In this document: piece after piece, positions 1 to 12,809 of the stretch
How the letters are laid out: every line of letters begins with the position of its first letter
Numbering within the stretch: position 1 is the stretch's first letter
Assembly: GCF_900167455.1 (NCBI RefSeq)
Contig: NZ_FUWJ01000012.1
Span: 97,501 to 154,382, forward strand
DNA: 56,882 nucleotides
Direction: 5' to 3'
DNA from: Enhydrobacter aerosaccus
GTDB taxonomy: Bacteria; Pseudomonadota; Alphaproteobacteria; Reyranellales; Reyranellaceae
The notes under the pieces: generated by a model
Database searches by the model: none
Told to the model about the DNA's origin: nothing
Seen by the model: the letters and a program-made list of their open reading frames with translations, nothing else
Program-made: the position numbers and the translations under genes

Positions 1-879
1 GTCAGCCCAAGAATCGTCCGCGTCGAGGCGGTGCGCCAAGGGTCGCTGCAGCAAAGCGCGATGCAAGCGGGCGCGCCGACGCCGGCGATTCTCGATTTCA
101 TCCGCGCGCTCTCCTACGACGTCGACTTCCAGCGTGAACTGAAACAAGGCCAACGTTTCACCCTGCTGCTCGAACAGCAGGTCACAAGCGACGGTCGAGT
201 CACCGATCCCGGCAGGCTGCTGGCCGGCGAGCTTCGGCTCACCGATCGCACGATCATCGTCGTTCGCTTCCGCCCTCAGAACGGTGCCGATGGTTTCTAC
301 AATCCGAAGGGTGAGAGCGTGGTGCGTTCCTTTTTGCGCACGCCCATGGACGCCTCGCACATCACCTCGCGCTTCGGCATGCGCGAGCATCCGATACTTG
401 GCTTCAGCGCCATGCATACGGGCGTCGATTTCGGGGCTCCGACCGGCACGCCGATCTTCGCCGCCGGCGCGGGCAAGGTCGTGACGGCGGGGCCCAACGG
501 AGGTTACGGCATCTTCGTGAAGCTTCAGCATACGACCCAGATCGGCACCGGCTACGGCCACATGTCGAGACTCGGGCCCGGCATCAAACCCGGCGTGCTG
601 GTGCGCCAGGGCCAGGTGATCGGTTTCGTCGGCTCGACGGGCCTCTCGACCGGCCCACACTTGCATTACGAGTTCTACCGCGACGGGCATCCCGTCAATC
701 CGCTGGCGCAGAAGTTCGCCATGCGCGCCGGCCTGTCCGGCAAGGACATGAACCGGTTCAAGGCGCTCTCGCGCGAGTATCTGAATCAGCTCAAGAATGC
801 TCCTCATATCGCCGAGGCAAGTCCGCCCCCGGCCAGGCAGAAGGAAAGCGCGGCGGCGGACGGAGCACGAGGCGGGTAA
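1..879 (+). CDS. M23-family metallopeptidase (LytM-type), 5' end missing
   Basis: The frame is already open at base 1, so the true start lies upstream and only the C-terminal ~293 residues are present. The peptidase M23 domain shows the zinc-site motifs HTGVD (bases about 415-429) and HLHYE (about 658-672), plus the GHMS segment with the additional active-site histidine. Family members are periplasmic endopeptidases that cut peptidoglycan cross-links, or catalytically dead regulators; here the metal ligands are intact, so an active enzyme is expected. The tail after the domain is Ala/Pro/Lys-rich. The gene converges on clpB and ends just before a bidirectional hairpin. Family assignment is firm; the specific substrate is unknown. 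Confidence 0.93.
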   Translation, partial: VSPRIVRVEAVRQGSLQQSAMQAGAPTPAILDFIRALSYDVDFQRELKQGQRFTLLLEQQVTSDGRVTDPGRLLAGELRLTDRTIIVVRFRPQNGADGFYNPKGESVVRSFLRTPMDASHITSRFGMREHPILGFSAMHTGVDFGAPTGTPIFAAGAGKVVTAGPNGGYGIFVKLQHTTQIGTGYGHMSRLGPGIKPGVLVRQGQVIGFVGSTGLSTGPHLHYEFYRDGHPVNPLAQKFAMRAGLSGKDMNRFKALSREYLNQLKNAPHIAEASPPPARQKESAAADGARGG

Positions 880-904
880 TCACCGGGTCAAGCACGCAAC
901 GCGA

Positions 905-934
905 AAAGGCCGTCCATTTCCATGGACGGCCTTT
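905..934. terminator. Bidirectional hairpin between M23 peptidase and clpB
   Basis: A perfect 13-bp inverted repeat (905-917 and 922-934) with a 4-nt loop lies between two convergent genes. The arms end in AAA/TTT, giving a short T-run on each strand. It most likely terminates both transcripts; the T-runs are short, so its strength is uncertain. Confidence 0.75.
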
Positions 935-957
935 CTCTTGTCGGTTGTATGCCCGGA

Positions 958-3564
<2,607 letters not shown>

Positions 3565-3642
3565 CTCACTCTACCCTTTCATTTCGCGCCCCCGTCCAGC
3601 GGCGGGCGAAAGAGTGGACCCCTTTCCGGGCATCCTGCGCTC

Positions 3643-3671
3643 GATATGGGAGGCGCCGGCGCCGGTACAAG
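3643..3671 (-). promoter_or_regulatory. Sigma-32 (RpoH) heat-shock-type promoter of clpB
   Basis: On the minus strand there is CTTGTAC (3671-3665), a 14-base spacer, then CCCATATC (3650-3643). The RpoH consensus is CTTGAAA, 13-17 bases, CCCATnT, so the -10 box is essentially perfect and the -35 keeps the CTTG core. Transcription would start near 3636, leaving a leader of about 70 nt before the clpB ATG. The match and its place ahead of a classic heat-shock gene make this a good call; it has not been tested. Confidence 0.75.
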
Positions 3672-3761
3672 ACCAAGCCGTGTGTACGGCCTTTCGAAAC
3701 TAGGCTAGCGGTCCATCGACCGGGATCGACACGATCCAGATCAATAACGAGGGAGAATTTG

Positions 3762-3866
3762 ATGCCCGATCTCGACGTCGAGGATCGGGACGACCCGGCC
3801 ATGGCCCTGCGCCAGACATCACGGCCGTCGATCGGCAGATCGGCGTCCCGAGGCTTCAGTCGATAG
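3762..3866 (+). CDS. Possible 34-residue small ORF
   Basis: ATG at 3762 is preceded at 5 bases by a strong purine-rich ribosome site, GAGGGAGA (3749-3756). The predicted peptide begins MPDLDVEDRDD (acidic) and ends Arg/Ser-rich. It has no recognised domain, membrane segment or signal peptide, and its first codons overlap an inverted repeat, so the region may instead be regulatory. It is included because the ribosome site is better than chance would usually give; there is no other evidence that it is translated. Confidence 0.22.
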   Translation: MPDLDVEDRDDPAMALRQTSRPSIGRSASRGFSR

Positions 3867-4042
3867 GGTCTTTTCCAGGTGAGAACGCGACGGCGCGTTC
3901 AGGGGCGCCATCCATGCGTGCGCCTCAGCTGCCCCCGGTGTTTGCACCGCGCCAAATGGGGACAGCGACGGCCGGCCTCCAGGGCCGACCTTGTCCGTTC
4001 CGGAAGAATGCCGCCGTGCGCCGTGAGCGCGCGGCGAACAGG

Positions 4043-4618
4043 CTAGCCGCGCCGGCCGGTCGCCGGGGTAAAGGCCGGGACGTCCGGCTGCTCTTCGACG
4101 GCCGGATCGCTGCTTGCGGCAGTACCGCGACCGTTTTGCAGAAAAGCGACGCCACCCAGTCCAGGTTCGGCTTCCGCCTGCTCCTCGCCGCGATTGCCCT
4201 GCCGGTCTTCCGGGCCGTAACCGGCACCGTTACCGTTGGTCGCCTGCGGCGGAGGATTGGGCTGGCCTTGAGGATTGGCCTGCTGGCCTTCCTCACCCTC
4301 GCCCCAACCCTGGTTGTTGCGATGGGTAAAGCCGCCCATGGTCTGGATGACGCGGAAATAATGATCCGCATACTGCCAGTAGGCTTCGGCCATGATGCGG
4401 TCGCCGGAGGCAGCCGCTTCCCGAGCCAACGCCTGGTACTTGTCGAATACCTGGTGCGCATTGCCGCGCACCCGTACATCCGGACCGCTGCTATCGAAAA
4501 TCTGGTTTCGATTCGGCGGTCTGTTGGGATTGTGGCTGTGCTGCTGCTTGTGATGACCGTGGCCGCCGCCGCCACCACTGCGGCCGCCGCGCGACCGCTG
4601 ACGATTGTTTGGTCTCAT
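4043..4618 (-). CDS. DUF4167 domain protein
   Basis: A 191-residue basic, low-complexity protein. The N-terminus (about residues 1-45) is rich in Arg, Gly, His, Asn and Gln. It is followed by a conserved helical segment, about residues 46-95, containing DSSGPDVRVRGNAHQV and a YWQYADHYFR core, which is the DUF4167 signature. The C-terminal half is a disordered Gly/Asn/Pro/Glu-rich tail. In alphaproteobacteria this family typically sits between prmC and clpB, as here, but its function is not established. The Arg/Gly-rich start suggests nucleic-acid binding, by inference only. It is transcribed in the same direction as prmC, 177 bases downstream of it. Confidence 0.85.
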   Translation of the reverse strand: MRPNNRQRSRGGRSGGGGGHGHHKQQHSHNPNRPPNRNQIFDSSGPDVRVRGNAHQVFDKYQALAREAAASGDRIMAEAYWQYADHYFRVIQTMGGFTHRNNQGWGEGEEGQQANPQGQPNPPPQATNGNGAGYGPEDRQGNRGEEQAEAEPGLGGVAFLQNGRGTAASSDPAVEEQPDVPAFTPATGRRG

Positions 4619-4795
4619 TAACCTAAGGCCAGTTGCATGCCGGACGGTGTTGTTGTTAGCGAGCCCTTTGCCCTTTCCGGGCGCCGTCGCAGCTCAATGT
4701 CTAGGGACCGATGCCCACCGACACCTGTCGGCTTGGGCCAAGCCTCCCTAAAGGGCAGAGGGAACGTAGTCGCAAAGCCTTGCCTTGCCAACCAT

Positions 4796-5635
4796 TTAAT
4801 GGTGGGCGCCCACCACTCTTTCAACGCCCCCGAGATCCTTCCAGAAGGGCATGACGCTCATACCGCATGACGAAAAGATGCCTGAAATATCAGGGGCTTG
4901 GCCGGCTCCGCCTTCAACGAGAAGGAATCCGCCCGGTGTGACCAATTTGCGCCCGGCCGCCGCGATAGCCCGGTAGGCCTCCAATCCGTCCGGTCCACCG
5001 TCGAGGGCCGCCCGGGGTTCGTAGCGCCCGACTTCCGGCATGAGGCGATCAATGGTCGAGGTTTCGATATAGGGGGGATTCGAAACGACCAGATCGAATG
5101 GCCCGGGCAAGCCTTGAGCCCATCCCTCTAGGCGCCAATCGCCCAATCGAAAGGTTGCCCGACCTGCCACCCCGAGAGCCTCCGCATTGGATTTGGCGAC
5201 CGTCAATGCCTCGGCCGAGATATCGACGCCCCATCCGAGGGCGTTCGGATATTCGCGCAGCAGGGTCAGCAGCAGGCAGCCCGAGCCGACGCCGAGATCG
5301 AGGATACGCCACGCGCGCTGCCGGTCCGGCATCAGCCCGAGCGTCGCCTCGATCAGCGTCTCGCTATCGGGCCGCGGCACCAGCACGGCCGGGGAGACCT
5401 TGAACGGCAGGCCCCAGAACTCGCGCTCGCCGAGGATGTAGGCCATCGGCTCGCGCTGAACGCGCCGCGCCGTCAGCGTGCGCAATGCCGAGACGATGGC
5501 GGGCGGCGCCGCGTCCCGTCCATGGGCGATCAACTGTTCCACCGAAAGGCCGGCGGCGTAGCTCAGCAGCAGGCGCGCCTCGAAGCGGGCATTGTCGATA
5601 CCCGCCGCGGTCAAGGCGACGGCGGTGTCCCGCAA
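4796..5635 (-). CDS. prmC: Release-factor glutamine N5-methyltransferase PrmC
   Basis: PrmC methylates the GGQ glutamine of release factors; its substrate gene prfA lies immediately upstream. The protein shows the N-terminal helical domain, the SAM-binding motif ILDLGVGSGCLLLTLL and the catalytic NPPY motif (VVSNPPYIET) that binds the target glutamine. The best in-frame start is a TTG at 5635, leaving a 20-base gap after the prfA stop. No ATG or GTG occurs between the upstream region and this codon, so the start may also be a CTG a few codons earlier. The 279-residue length is normal. Confidence 0.94.
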   Translation of the reverse strand: MRDTAVALTAAGIDNARFEARLLLSYAAGLSVEQLIAHGRDAAPPAIVSALRTLTARRVQREPMAYILGEREFWGLPFKVSPAVLVPRPDSETLIEATLGLMPDRQRAWRILDLGVGSGCLLLTLLREYPNALGWGVDISAEALTVAKSNAEALGVAGRATFRLGDWRLEGWAQGLPGPFDLVVSNPPYIETSTIDRLMPEVGRYEPRAALDGGPDGLEAYRAIAAAGRKLVTPGGFLLVEGGAGQAPDISGIFSSCGMSVMPFWKDLGGVERVVGAHH

Positions 5636-5655
5636 CAGCGAGTCGTAGGTCGCGG

Positions 5656-6720
5656 TCAGCTCGCCAGCTCCGCCAGCCGGCTCGCCTCGTCATCGGCGAT
5701 CAGGGCGTCGATGATCTCGTCCAGGCCGCGCCCCTCCATCACCTCGTCGAGCTTGTAGAGCGTCAGGTTGATGCGGTGATCGGTGACGCGGCTCTGCGGA
5801 AAGTTGTAGGTGCGGATGCGTTCGCTGCGATCGCCGCTGCCGACCTGGCCCTTGCGATCCGCCGCGCGGGCATCGTCGCGGCGCTGGCGCTCGGCCTCGT
5901 AGAGGCGCGCGCGCAGGATCTTCATCGCCTTGGCCTTGTTCTTGTGCTGGCTCTTCTCGTCCTGCTGGCTGACCACCAGACCGGTCGGCAGATGGGTGAT
6001 GCGCACGGCGGAGTCGGTCGTGTTCACCGACTGGCCGCCCGGGCCCGAGGCGCGAAACACATCGATCCGCAAATCCTTCTCGTCGATCTTGACGTCGAAT
6101 TCCTCGGCTTCCGGCAGGACCGCCACGGTTGCGGCAGAGGTGTGGATGCGCCCCGAGGCTTCTGTTGCCGGCACGCGCTGCACGCGGTGGACGCCGGATT
6201 CGAACTTCAGGCGCGCGAACACCCCCTTGCCGCTGACGGTCGCGATCGCCTCCTTGTAGCCGCCGATGCCGGTATCGGAGAGCTCCATGATCTCGAACTT
6301 CCAGCCGTGCTCGGCAGCGTAGCGCTGGTACATGCGAAACAGGTCAGCGGCGAACAAGGCCGCCTCATCGCCTCCAGTGCCGGCGCGAATTTCCAGGATG
6401 GCGTTCTTCTCGTCGGCGGCATCCTTGGGCAGCAACATCCGCTTCACGTTGCGCTCGAGCTCGGGCAGGCGCTTCCTGAGTTCGGCGGCCTCTTCCTCGG
6501 CCATCGCCCTCATGTCGGGATCGGCCGCCAAGGCCTCGGCATCCTTGAGTTCCTGCTGCGCCTTCCGCCAAAGGTTCACCGCGTCGACCAGCGGCCCGAG
6601 ATCGGCATATTCCTTCGACGCCGCGACGAACTTCTGGGAATCGAGGGTGCCCGCGGACAAGGCCGCCTGCAGTTCGGCATGCCTCGCCACCACCTGGTCG
6701 AGCTTGTGCAACAGAGACAT
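5656..6720 (-). CDS. prfA: Peptide chain release factor 1
   Basis: The 354-residue protein has the class I release-factor layout. The PAT tripeptide (in RVQRVPATEASG) is the P-x-T stop-codon reading motif of RF1, which recognises UAA and UAG, as opposed to the SPF motif of RF2. The GGQ motif (SGPGGQSVNTTDS) triggers peptidyl-tRNA hydrolysis and is the site methylated by PrmC. The ATG at 6718-6720 is only 3 bases after the hisS stop, so it is probably co-transcribed with hisS and translationally coupled. Confidence 0.98.
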   Translation of the reverse strand: MSLLHKLDQVVARHAELQAALSAGTLDSQKFVAASKEYADLGPLVDAVNLWRKAQQELKDAEALAADPDMRAMAEEEAAELRKRLPELERNVKRMLLPKDAADEKNAILEIRAGTGGDEAALFAADLFRMYQRYAAEHGWKFEIMELSDTGIGGYKEAIATVSGKGVFARLKFESGVHRVQRVPATEASGRIHTSAATVAVLPEAEEFDVKIDEKDLRIDVFRASGPGGQSVNTTDSAVRITHLPTGLVVSQQDEKSQHKNKAKAMKILRARLYEAERQRRDDARAADRKGQVGSGDRSERIRTYNFPQSRVTDHRINLTLYKLDEVMEGRGLDEIIDALIADDEASRLAELAS

Positions 6721-6723
6721 GGA

Positions 6724-7965
<1,242 letters not shown>

Positions 7966-8009
7966 GGGGAATCGCCTCGGGAATCGTCCGAAATTTCAAG
8001 CGGCCGACG

Positions 8010-9146
8010 CTACTCGGCCGCAGCGCTATGGAGAGCGGCGGAGGGCGCCTTGGCGGCTTCGATCTCGGCCGCCTTCTTCTCGATCAACTGCGCCAGATGC
8101 TCGACGATGCTCTCGTCCTTCAGGCGATGGTGCGGCACACCGGCGATGTAGACCTGGTGTGTTCCATTGCCGCCGCCGGTGAAGCCGATGTCGGTCTCAC
8201 GCGCCTCGCCGGGACCGTTCACGACGCAGCCGATCACCGACACCGTCATGGGAGTGGTGATGTGAGCCACCCGCTTTTCCAGCGCCTCGACCGTGCGGAT
8301 CACGTCGTATTGCTGACGCGCGCAGGACGGGCAGGAAACGATGTTCACGCCGCGATGGCGCAGATTGAGCGCCTTCAGCATCTCGAAGCCGACGCGCACT
8401 TCCTCCTCGGGCTCCGCCGAGAGCGAGACGCGGATCGTGTCGCCGATGCCGGCCCACAGCAAGGCACCGAGCCCAATCGACGACTTCACGGTGCCGGTCC
8501 TCAGGCCCCCGGCTTCGGTGACGCCGATATGCAGGGGATAGTCGCAAGCGTCGGCCAGTTGCTGATAGGCCGCGACCGCCAGGAAGACGTCCGAGGCTTT
8601 CACGCTGATTTTGAAATTGTGGAAATCGTGATCCTGCAGGATGCGCGCATGATCGAGGGCGCTCTCGACCATCGCCTCCGGGCAGGGCTCGCCGTATTTC
8701 TCCAGCAGATCCTTCTCCAGCGAGCCGGCATTCACGCCGATCCGCATCGAGCAGCCGTGATCGCGGGCCGCCTTGACCACCTCGCGAACCCGATCGGCGC
8801 TGCCGATATTGCCCGGATTGATGCGTAGACAGGCCGCGCCGGCATCGGCCGCCTCGATCGCGCGCCGATAGTGGAAATGGATATCGGCGACGATCGGAAC
8901 CCGCACCGCCTTGACGATGGCCGGCAGGGCCTTGGTCGAGTCCTCATCGGGACAGGAAACCCGAATGATATCGACCCCGGCCTCCTCGCAGCGCCGTATC
9001 TGCGCGATCGTCGCTTCGGCGTCAGCGGTCAACGTGTTGGTCATGGTCTGCACCGTGATCGGCGCTCCGCCCCCGACCGGCACGGACCCAACCATCACCT
9101 GCCGCGATTTGCGGCGCACGATATCGCGATAGGGCCTGATGCTCAT
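8010..9146 (-). CDS. ispG: 4-hydroxy-3-methylbut-2-enyl diphosphate synthase (GcpE)
   Basis: IspG catalyses the penultimate step of the MEP isoprenoid pathway, reducing MEcPP to HMBPP with a [4Fe-4S] cluster. The 378-residue protein begins MSIRPYRDIVRRKSRQVMVG, has an N-terminal TIM barrel, and near the C-terminus the cluster-binding cysteines in SCPSCARQQ and GCVVNGPGEA. The Ala/Glu-rich last ~25 residues are a lineage-specific tail. It is transcribed with hisS downstream and the RodZ-like gene upstream. Confidence 0.97.
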   Translation of the reverse strand: MSIRPYRDIVRRKSRQVMVGSVPVGGGAPITVQTMTNTLTADAEATIAQIRRCEEAGVDIIRVSCPDEDSTKALPAIVKAVRVPIVADIHFHYRRAIEAADAGAACLRINPGNIGSADRVREVVKAARDHGCSMRIGVNAGSLEKDLLEKYGEPCPEAMVESALDHARILQDHDFHNFKISVKASDVFLAVAAYQQLADACDYPLHIGVTEAGGLRTGTVKSSIGLGALLWAGIGDTIRVSLSAEPEEEVRVGFEMLKALNLRHRGVNIVSCPSCARQQYDVIRTVEALEKRVAHITTPMTVSVIGCVVNGPGEARETDIGFTGGGNGTHQVYIAGVPHHRLKDESIVEHLAQLIEKKAAEIEAAKAPSAALHSAAAE

Positions 9147-9231
9147 GCCGGCAATGTAGCGATGGACGCCCGGCTTATCCAGCCGCAGCTAGCCCTGAAA
9201 ATGCGCTTCCGGCAGCGCTCGCCGCTGCCGT

Positions 9232-9259
9232 TTCGATCCTAGTGGTTCGGTCCTAGTGG
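9232..9259. repeat. Tandem 14-bp duplication over the RodZ-like stop codon
   Basis: TTCGATCCTAGTGG (9232-9245) is followed directly by TTCGGTCCTAGTGG (9246-9259), differing at one base. The stop codon of the RodZ-like gene (TAG on the minus strand, 9253-9255) lies inside the second copy. Confidence 0.8.
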
Positions 9260-10278
9260 GCGTCGATGACGCGGTACGAAATACCGGCGGGCACGACGTA
9301 GCTCTCACCGGCACGAACATAGGTCTGCGCCAGAACGTCACCGTTTGGTGAACGCAGCTCGACCCAGCTGTTGGACCGCACCACCACCTTGGTATCGGAC
9401 TTGGTGGGCGTCGCAACCACGACGGCGGTATCGGCATTGGCCGGCGGCGCCGGACGGGCCACCGCCTCCTGCGTCGCTGCGTCGGCTGGGGCCTCCCGCG
9501 GCGTATCGGCGCCGGGCGGTTGCGCCGCCAAAGCCTGACCGGCCGACGGGACCGACATCATCACCGGCGGTGGTGCGGCCGGAACCGCGATCACGGCCGG
9601 AGGAGGAGCAACCGGAGGAGGCGGCGCAGTGGCGACGTCCTGCCGCGGCGGCCGCGGCAAGCCTGGTCCCTGAGCCGGCTGCTGAGGTTGCACCGCCGGT
9701 GCAGTCGGCGCAGCGGCCGACTTCTGACTGTCCGTCTTGCTTGCCGCCGGACCGGGCGTGACGACAGCCGGAGCCGTCGCCAAGCGGGCCGTCTCACTGG
9801 TGGAGGGCTGAGACGCCAGGAGCCGATCCGGTACAGGAGGCACCTTCTCTACAACCACCGGCTGCTGCCGCGGCAAATAGTGCCACACGCCATAGCCGGC
9901 CGCGATCACGAGCAGGACCGTCAGCACAGCGAGGCCGATCGGCGCGCGCCTTTCCGGTTGCGGAAAATCGCCCGGCATGGAGACCGGACGCTCGATCGGC
10001 ACCGATCCCGAAAGCTGATAGGCCGTCAGAACCTTTTGGGCATCGAGACCGAGATGGCGTGCATAAGCACGAAGGAAGGCCGGAACATAAGCAGCACCCG
10101 GCAACTTCTCGAACCGCCCCTGCTCGATCGCTTCCAGATAAGACGGCCGAATGCAAAGATTCTTGGCGACGTCTGCAATCGACAAACCACGCGCCTCGCG
10201 TTCGTCACGCAGCAGTCGACCGACAGCATGTCCCGTTGTGTCGTGCCCCATGGCCTGCCAATCGACTTGATCCGGCAT
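9253..10278 (-). CDS. RodZ-like HTH/DUF4115 membrane protein, short C-terminus
   Basis: The 341-residue protein starts with a Xre/RodZ-type helix-turn-helix (about residues 15-85, with LSIADVAKNLCIRPSYLEAI). It continues through a single membrane segment near residues 110-132 (LAVLTVLLVIAAGYGVW) and a long Pro/Ala-rich linker, and ends in the beginning of a DUF4115 domain (SNSWVELRSPNGDVL). RodZ links the MreB cytoskeleton to the rod-shape machinery. The DUF4115 domain normally runs about 25-30 residues further; here the protein stops at RVIDAH inside a tandem duplication, suggesting a truncated or diverged C-terminus. The family call is good; retained function is uncertain. Confidence 0.82.
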   Translation of the reverse strand: MPDQVDWQAMGHDTTGHAVGRLLRDEREARGLSIADVAKNLCIRPSYLEAIEQGRFEKLPGAAYVPAFLRAYARHLGLDAQKVLTAYQLSGSVPIERPVSMPGDFPQPERRAPIGLAVLTVLLVIAAGYGVWHYLPRQQPVVVEKVPPVPDRLLASQPSTSETARLATAPAVVTPGPAASKTDSQKSAAAPTAPAVQPQQPAQGPGLPRPPRQDVATAPPPPVAPPPAVIAVPAAPPPVMMSVPSAGQALAAQPPGADTPREAPADAATQEAVARPAPPANADTAVVVATPTKSDTKVVVRSNSWVELRSPNGDVLAQTYVRAGESYVVPAGISYRVIDAH

Positions 10279-10358
10279 GAATCGTCCCCGCCGCCCTGCC
10301 TTCGGCGGACTCTTAGCAGACGACCTTTACGAGGGCAAAAGCGATTCGCCCTGCGAGG

Positions 10359-12623
10359 TCAAATTTCGACAGCATGATCCGCGGCAAACAGACGAAGCGT
10401 CTCACGCAAGGGGCGATCCGGCTGCGTCAGCGCTGAAGATACAAAGGCACTCGCTTCAGTGAGATCGAGCGAACGAATCATCGCCTTCACTGGACCGATC
10501 GCTCCAGGCGACATCGACAAGGTCCGAACGCCAATGGCAAGCAAGGCAAGCGCCTCGACGGGCCGACCGGCCATCTCGCCGCAGACGGTGATCTCCACGC
10601 CGGCGGGCCGAACCTTTTCCACAACAAAATGTAGAAGCCGAAGCAGCGCCGGGGACAAGGTATCGTATCGGGCGGAGACACGCGCATTGCCGCGATCAGC
10701 TGCGAACAGGAATTGCATCAAATCGTTCGTACCGACCGAAACAAAATCGACATGAGGCAGAAGACTGTCGAGCTGCCATGCCAGCGCCGGCACTTCGAAC
10801 ATAATGCCAACACGCAGCCGCTCCGGTTCGGGAAGCCCACGCCGACGGGCACGGTCGAGTTCGAGTTCGAGCAGACGACGCGCGGCCAGCAATTCGGAAA
10901 CGTCGGCGATCATCGGGAACATGATCGACAGAGGACGGCCATTGGCAGCCTGGAGCATGGCGCGCAACTGACGCCGCAGCATGGCCGGGCGATCGAGCCC
11001 GATCCGGATCGCGCGCCAGCCCATGGCTGGGTTTTCGTCGCCGAAGGCGTCGACATAGGGCAGCACCTTGTCGCCGCCGACATCGAGCGTCCGGAACGTC
11101 ACCGGGCGGCCATCGGCAATGTCGAGCACCCGGCTGTAGAGCCACGCCTGCGCTTCGACATCCGGAAACTCCGAACGCACCATGAACGGAATTTCGGTTC
11201 GATAGAGACCAATGCCGTCGGCACCCGTCTCTTCGAGATGCTGCATGTCGATCAGCAAACCGGCGTTCATATACAGACCGACCCGCGCCTGATCGCGCGT
11301 CGCCGGTGGCAGGTCGCGTAGCGCCGCATATTTGCGCCGCCGCTCGGCGCGCGCATCGATCGCCGCGTAGATCGTCTGGACCACGTCCTCCGACGGCCGC
11401 ACCAGGACCTGGGCGCTGTCGCCATCGACGACGATCGTGTCGCCCGGCTCGACACGAGACAGCACGCTGGGCGCGCGTCCGACGACCGGAATGTCGAGCG
11501 CCCGCGCCACGATGGCGACGTGGCTCAACGCCGATCCTTCCTCGAGAACGACGCCGCGCAGGCGTGAGCGGTCGTAGTCGAGCAACTCCGCCGGACCCAT
11601 GTCGCGGGCGATCACCACCATATCCTCGGGCTGTCCGCCGGACTCGCCGTTCGTGCGCCCCGTAAGCCGCAGCAACAGTCGATTGGTCAGGTCCTGCAGG
11701 TCGCTCAGCCGTTCCCGGATGTAGGGATCCGTCGATTGTCCCAGGCGGGTTCGAACGTCGTCGAAGGCTCTCTGCACGCCGGCCTCGGCGGTGAGCCCCG
11801 ATGCGATTGCCTCGCGCACGCGCTCCCGCCAGCCGCGATCGTCGACGAACATGCGGAAGGTTTCGAGCACCTCGCGATGCTCCCCCGACTGCATATCGTG
11901 GGCTTCCAGCATGCGATCGACGTCCTCGCGGACTGATGCCAGTGCTTCCTCGAAGCGCTCCTGCTCCGCACCGACATCCTCGGCGACGACGCGTTGGATG
12001 ACGATTCGCGGTTCGTGCAGAACGGCACGGCCGATGGCCACGCCGGACGTGAGCTGGACACCATCGACGCGCAGCGGCAGCAGGCCGATGCCGTCGACCT
12101 GCTGCACCTCGTTGGGGCTGACGAGCCGGCCTGCCGCGACCATCTCCGCCAGAACCATGGCGATGGTCTGGAGGGTTTCGACTTCCTCCTCGTCGTACTG
12201 GCGGCGCGTACGGTTCTGAACAACGAGGACACCCAGCACGCGTCCGGCGCGCAGGATCGGCACGCCAGCCAGCGAGTGGAAGACCTCCTCGCCCGTTTCC
12301 GGGCGGTAGGCAAATTGAGGATGGCTCTGAGCGTCGGCGAGGGCCAGCGGTCGACCGTGGGCGGCGATGTCACCGACCAGACCTTCTCCCACCCGCAGCC
12401 GGGTACGGTGCACGGCCGATGGATTGAGGCCCTGGGTTGCAAAAAGCTCCAGAACCTCTCCCGCCCGCAGGATGTATATCGAGCAGACTTCGGCGACCAT
12501 CTCGTTGGCCACCAGCCGCACGACTTCCGCGAGCGTTTCCTCGGCGGAAACACCACGCGCCATCGTGTCCCGGAGCCGCTTGAGGAGCATTCGCGGTCCG
12601 GCCAGGGGAGTCCCTCTCTCCAT
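10359..12623 (-). CDS. ptsP: PtsP: GAF-domain PEP phosphotransferase (nitrogen PTS enzyme I)
   Basis: EI-Ntr accepts phosphate from PEP and passes it through NPr to EIIA-Ntr, a regulatory relay responding to nitrogen state. Domains in order: GAF (about residues 25-150), EI N-terminal domain, phospho-histidine domain with LSHVAIVARALDIP, and the PEP-binding TIM barrel with VGTNDLMQF and the cysteine motif VCGEMAGRP. The start chosen is the ATG at 12623 (MERGTPLAG); the frame stays open to 12695, but the extra residues do not look like the family. The gene lies downstream of lysC, the usual alphaproteobacterial order. Confidence 0.94.
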   Translation of the reverse strand: MERGTPLAGPRMLLKRLRDTMARGVSAEETLAEVVRLVANEMVAEVCSIYILRAGEVLELFATQGLNPSAVHRTRLRVGEGLVGDIAAHGRPLALADAQSHPQFAYRPETGEEVFHSLAGVPILRAGRVLGVLVVQNRTRRQYDEEEVETLQTIAMVLAEMVAAGRLVSPNEVQQVDGIGLLPLRVDGVQLTSGVAIGRAVLHEPRIVIQRVVAEDVGAEQERFEEALASVREDVDRMLEAHDMQSGEHREVLETFRMFVDDRGWRERVREAIASGLTAEAGVQRAFDDVRTRLGQSTDPYIRERLSDLQDLTNRLLLRLTGRTNGESGGQPEDMVVIARDMGPAELLDYDRSRLRGVVLEEGSALSHVAIVARALDIPVVGRAPSVLSRVEPGDTIVVDGDSAQVLVRPSEDVVQTIYAAIDARAERRRKYAALRDLPPATRDQARVGLYMNAGLLIDMQHLEETGADGIGLYRTEIPFMVRSEFPDVEAQAWLYSRVLDIADGRPVTFRTLDVGGDKVLPYVDAFGDENPAMGWRAIRIGLDRPAMLRRQLRAMLQAANGRPLSIMFPMIADVSELLAARRLLELELDRARRRGLPEPERLRVGIMFEVPALAWQLDSLLPHVDFVSVGTNDLMQFLFAADRGNARVSARYDTLSPALLRLLHFVVEKVRPAGVEITVCGEMAGRPVEALALLAIGVRTLSMSPGAIGPVKAMIRSLDLTEASAFVSSALTQPDRPLRETLRLFAADHAVEI

Positions 12624-12809
12624 GGTCAGACCGCCAAATGCTTGAGTCGAGTGACAATAAAGCTGCGGTCGATGATACAGGCGCAAACGCGCCACGCCGC
12701 GGCCGACAGGGCCGAACGGCGGGCTTGGCAGGCCATATGGACACGTGCCGCGCGCATAGCTCGCTTATAGCAAGAGCCGCGCCGAAATGCCTACCGACTT
12801 ATTGTCCCG

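Larger units (their letters stand above)
3565..4042. other. 478-bp intergenic region upstream of clpB
   Basis: Apart from the clpB promoter, this stretch holds a perfect inverted repeat (CCCGATC at 3765-3771 with GATCGGG at 3783-3789, around a TCGACGTCGA centre) and one possible small reading frame on the plus strand (3762-3866). No RNA gene or recognisable protein was found in the remainder. Confidence 0.6.
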
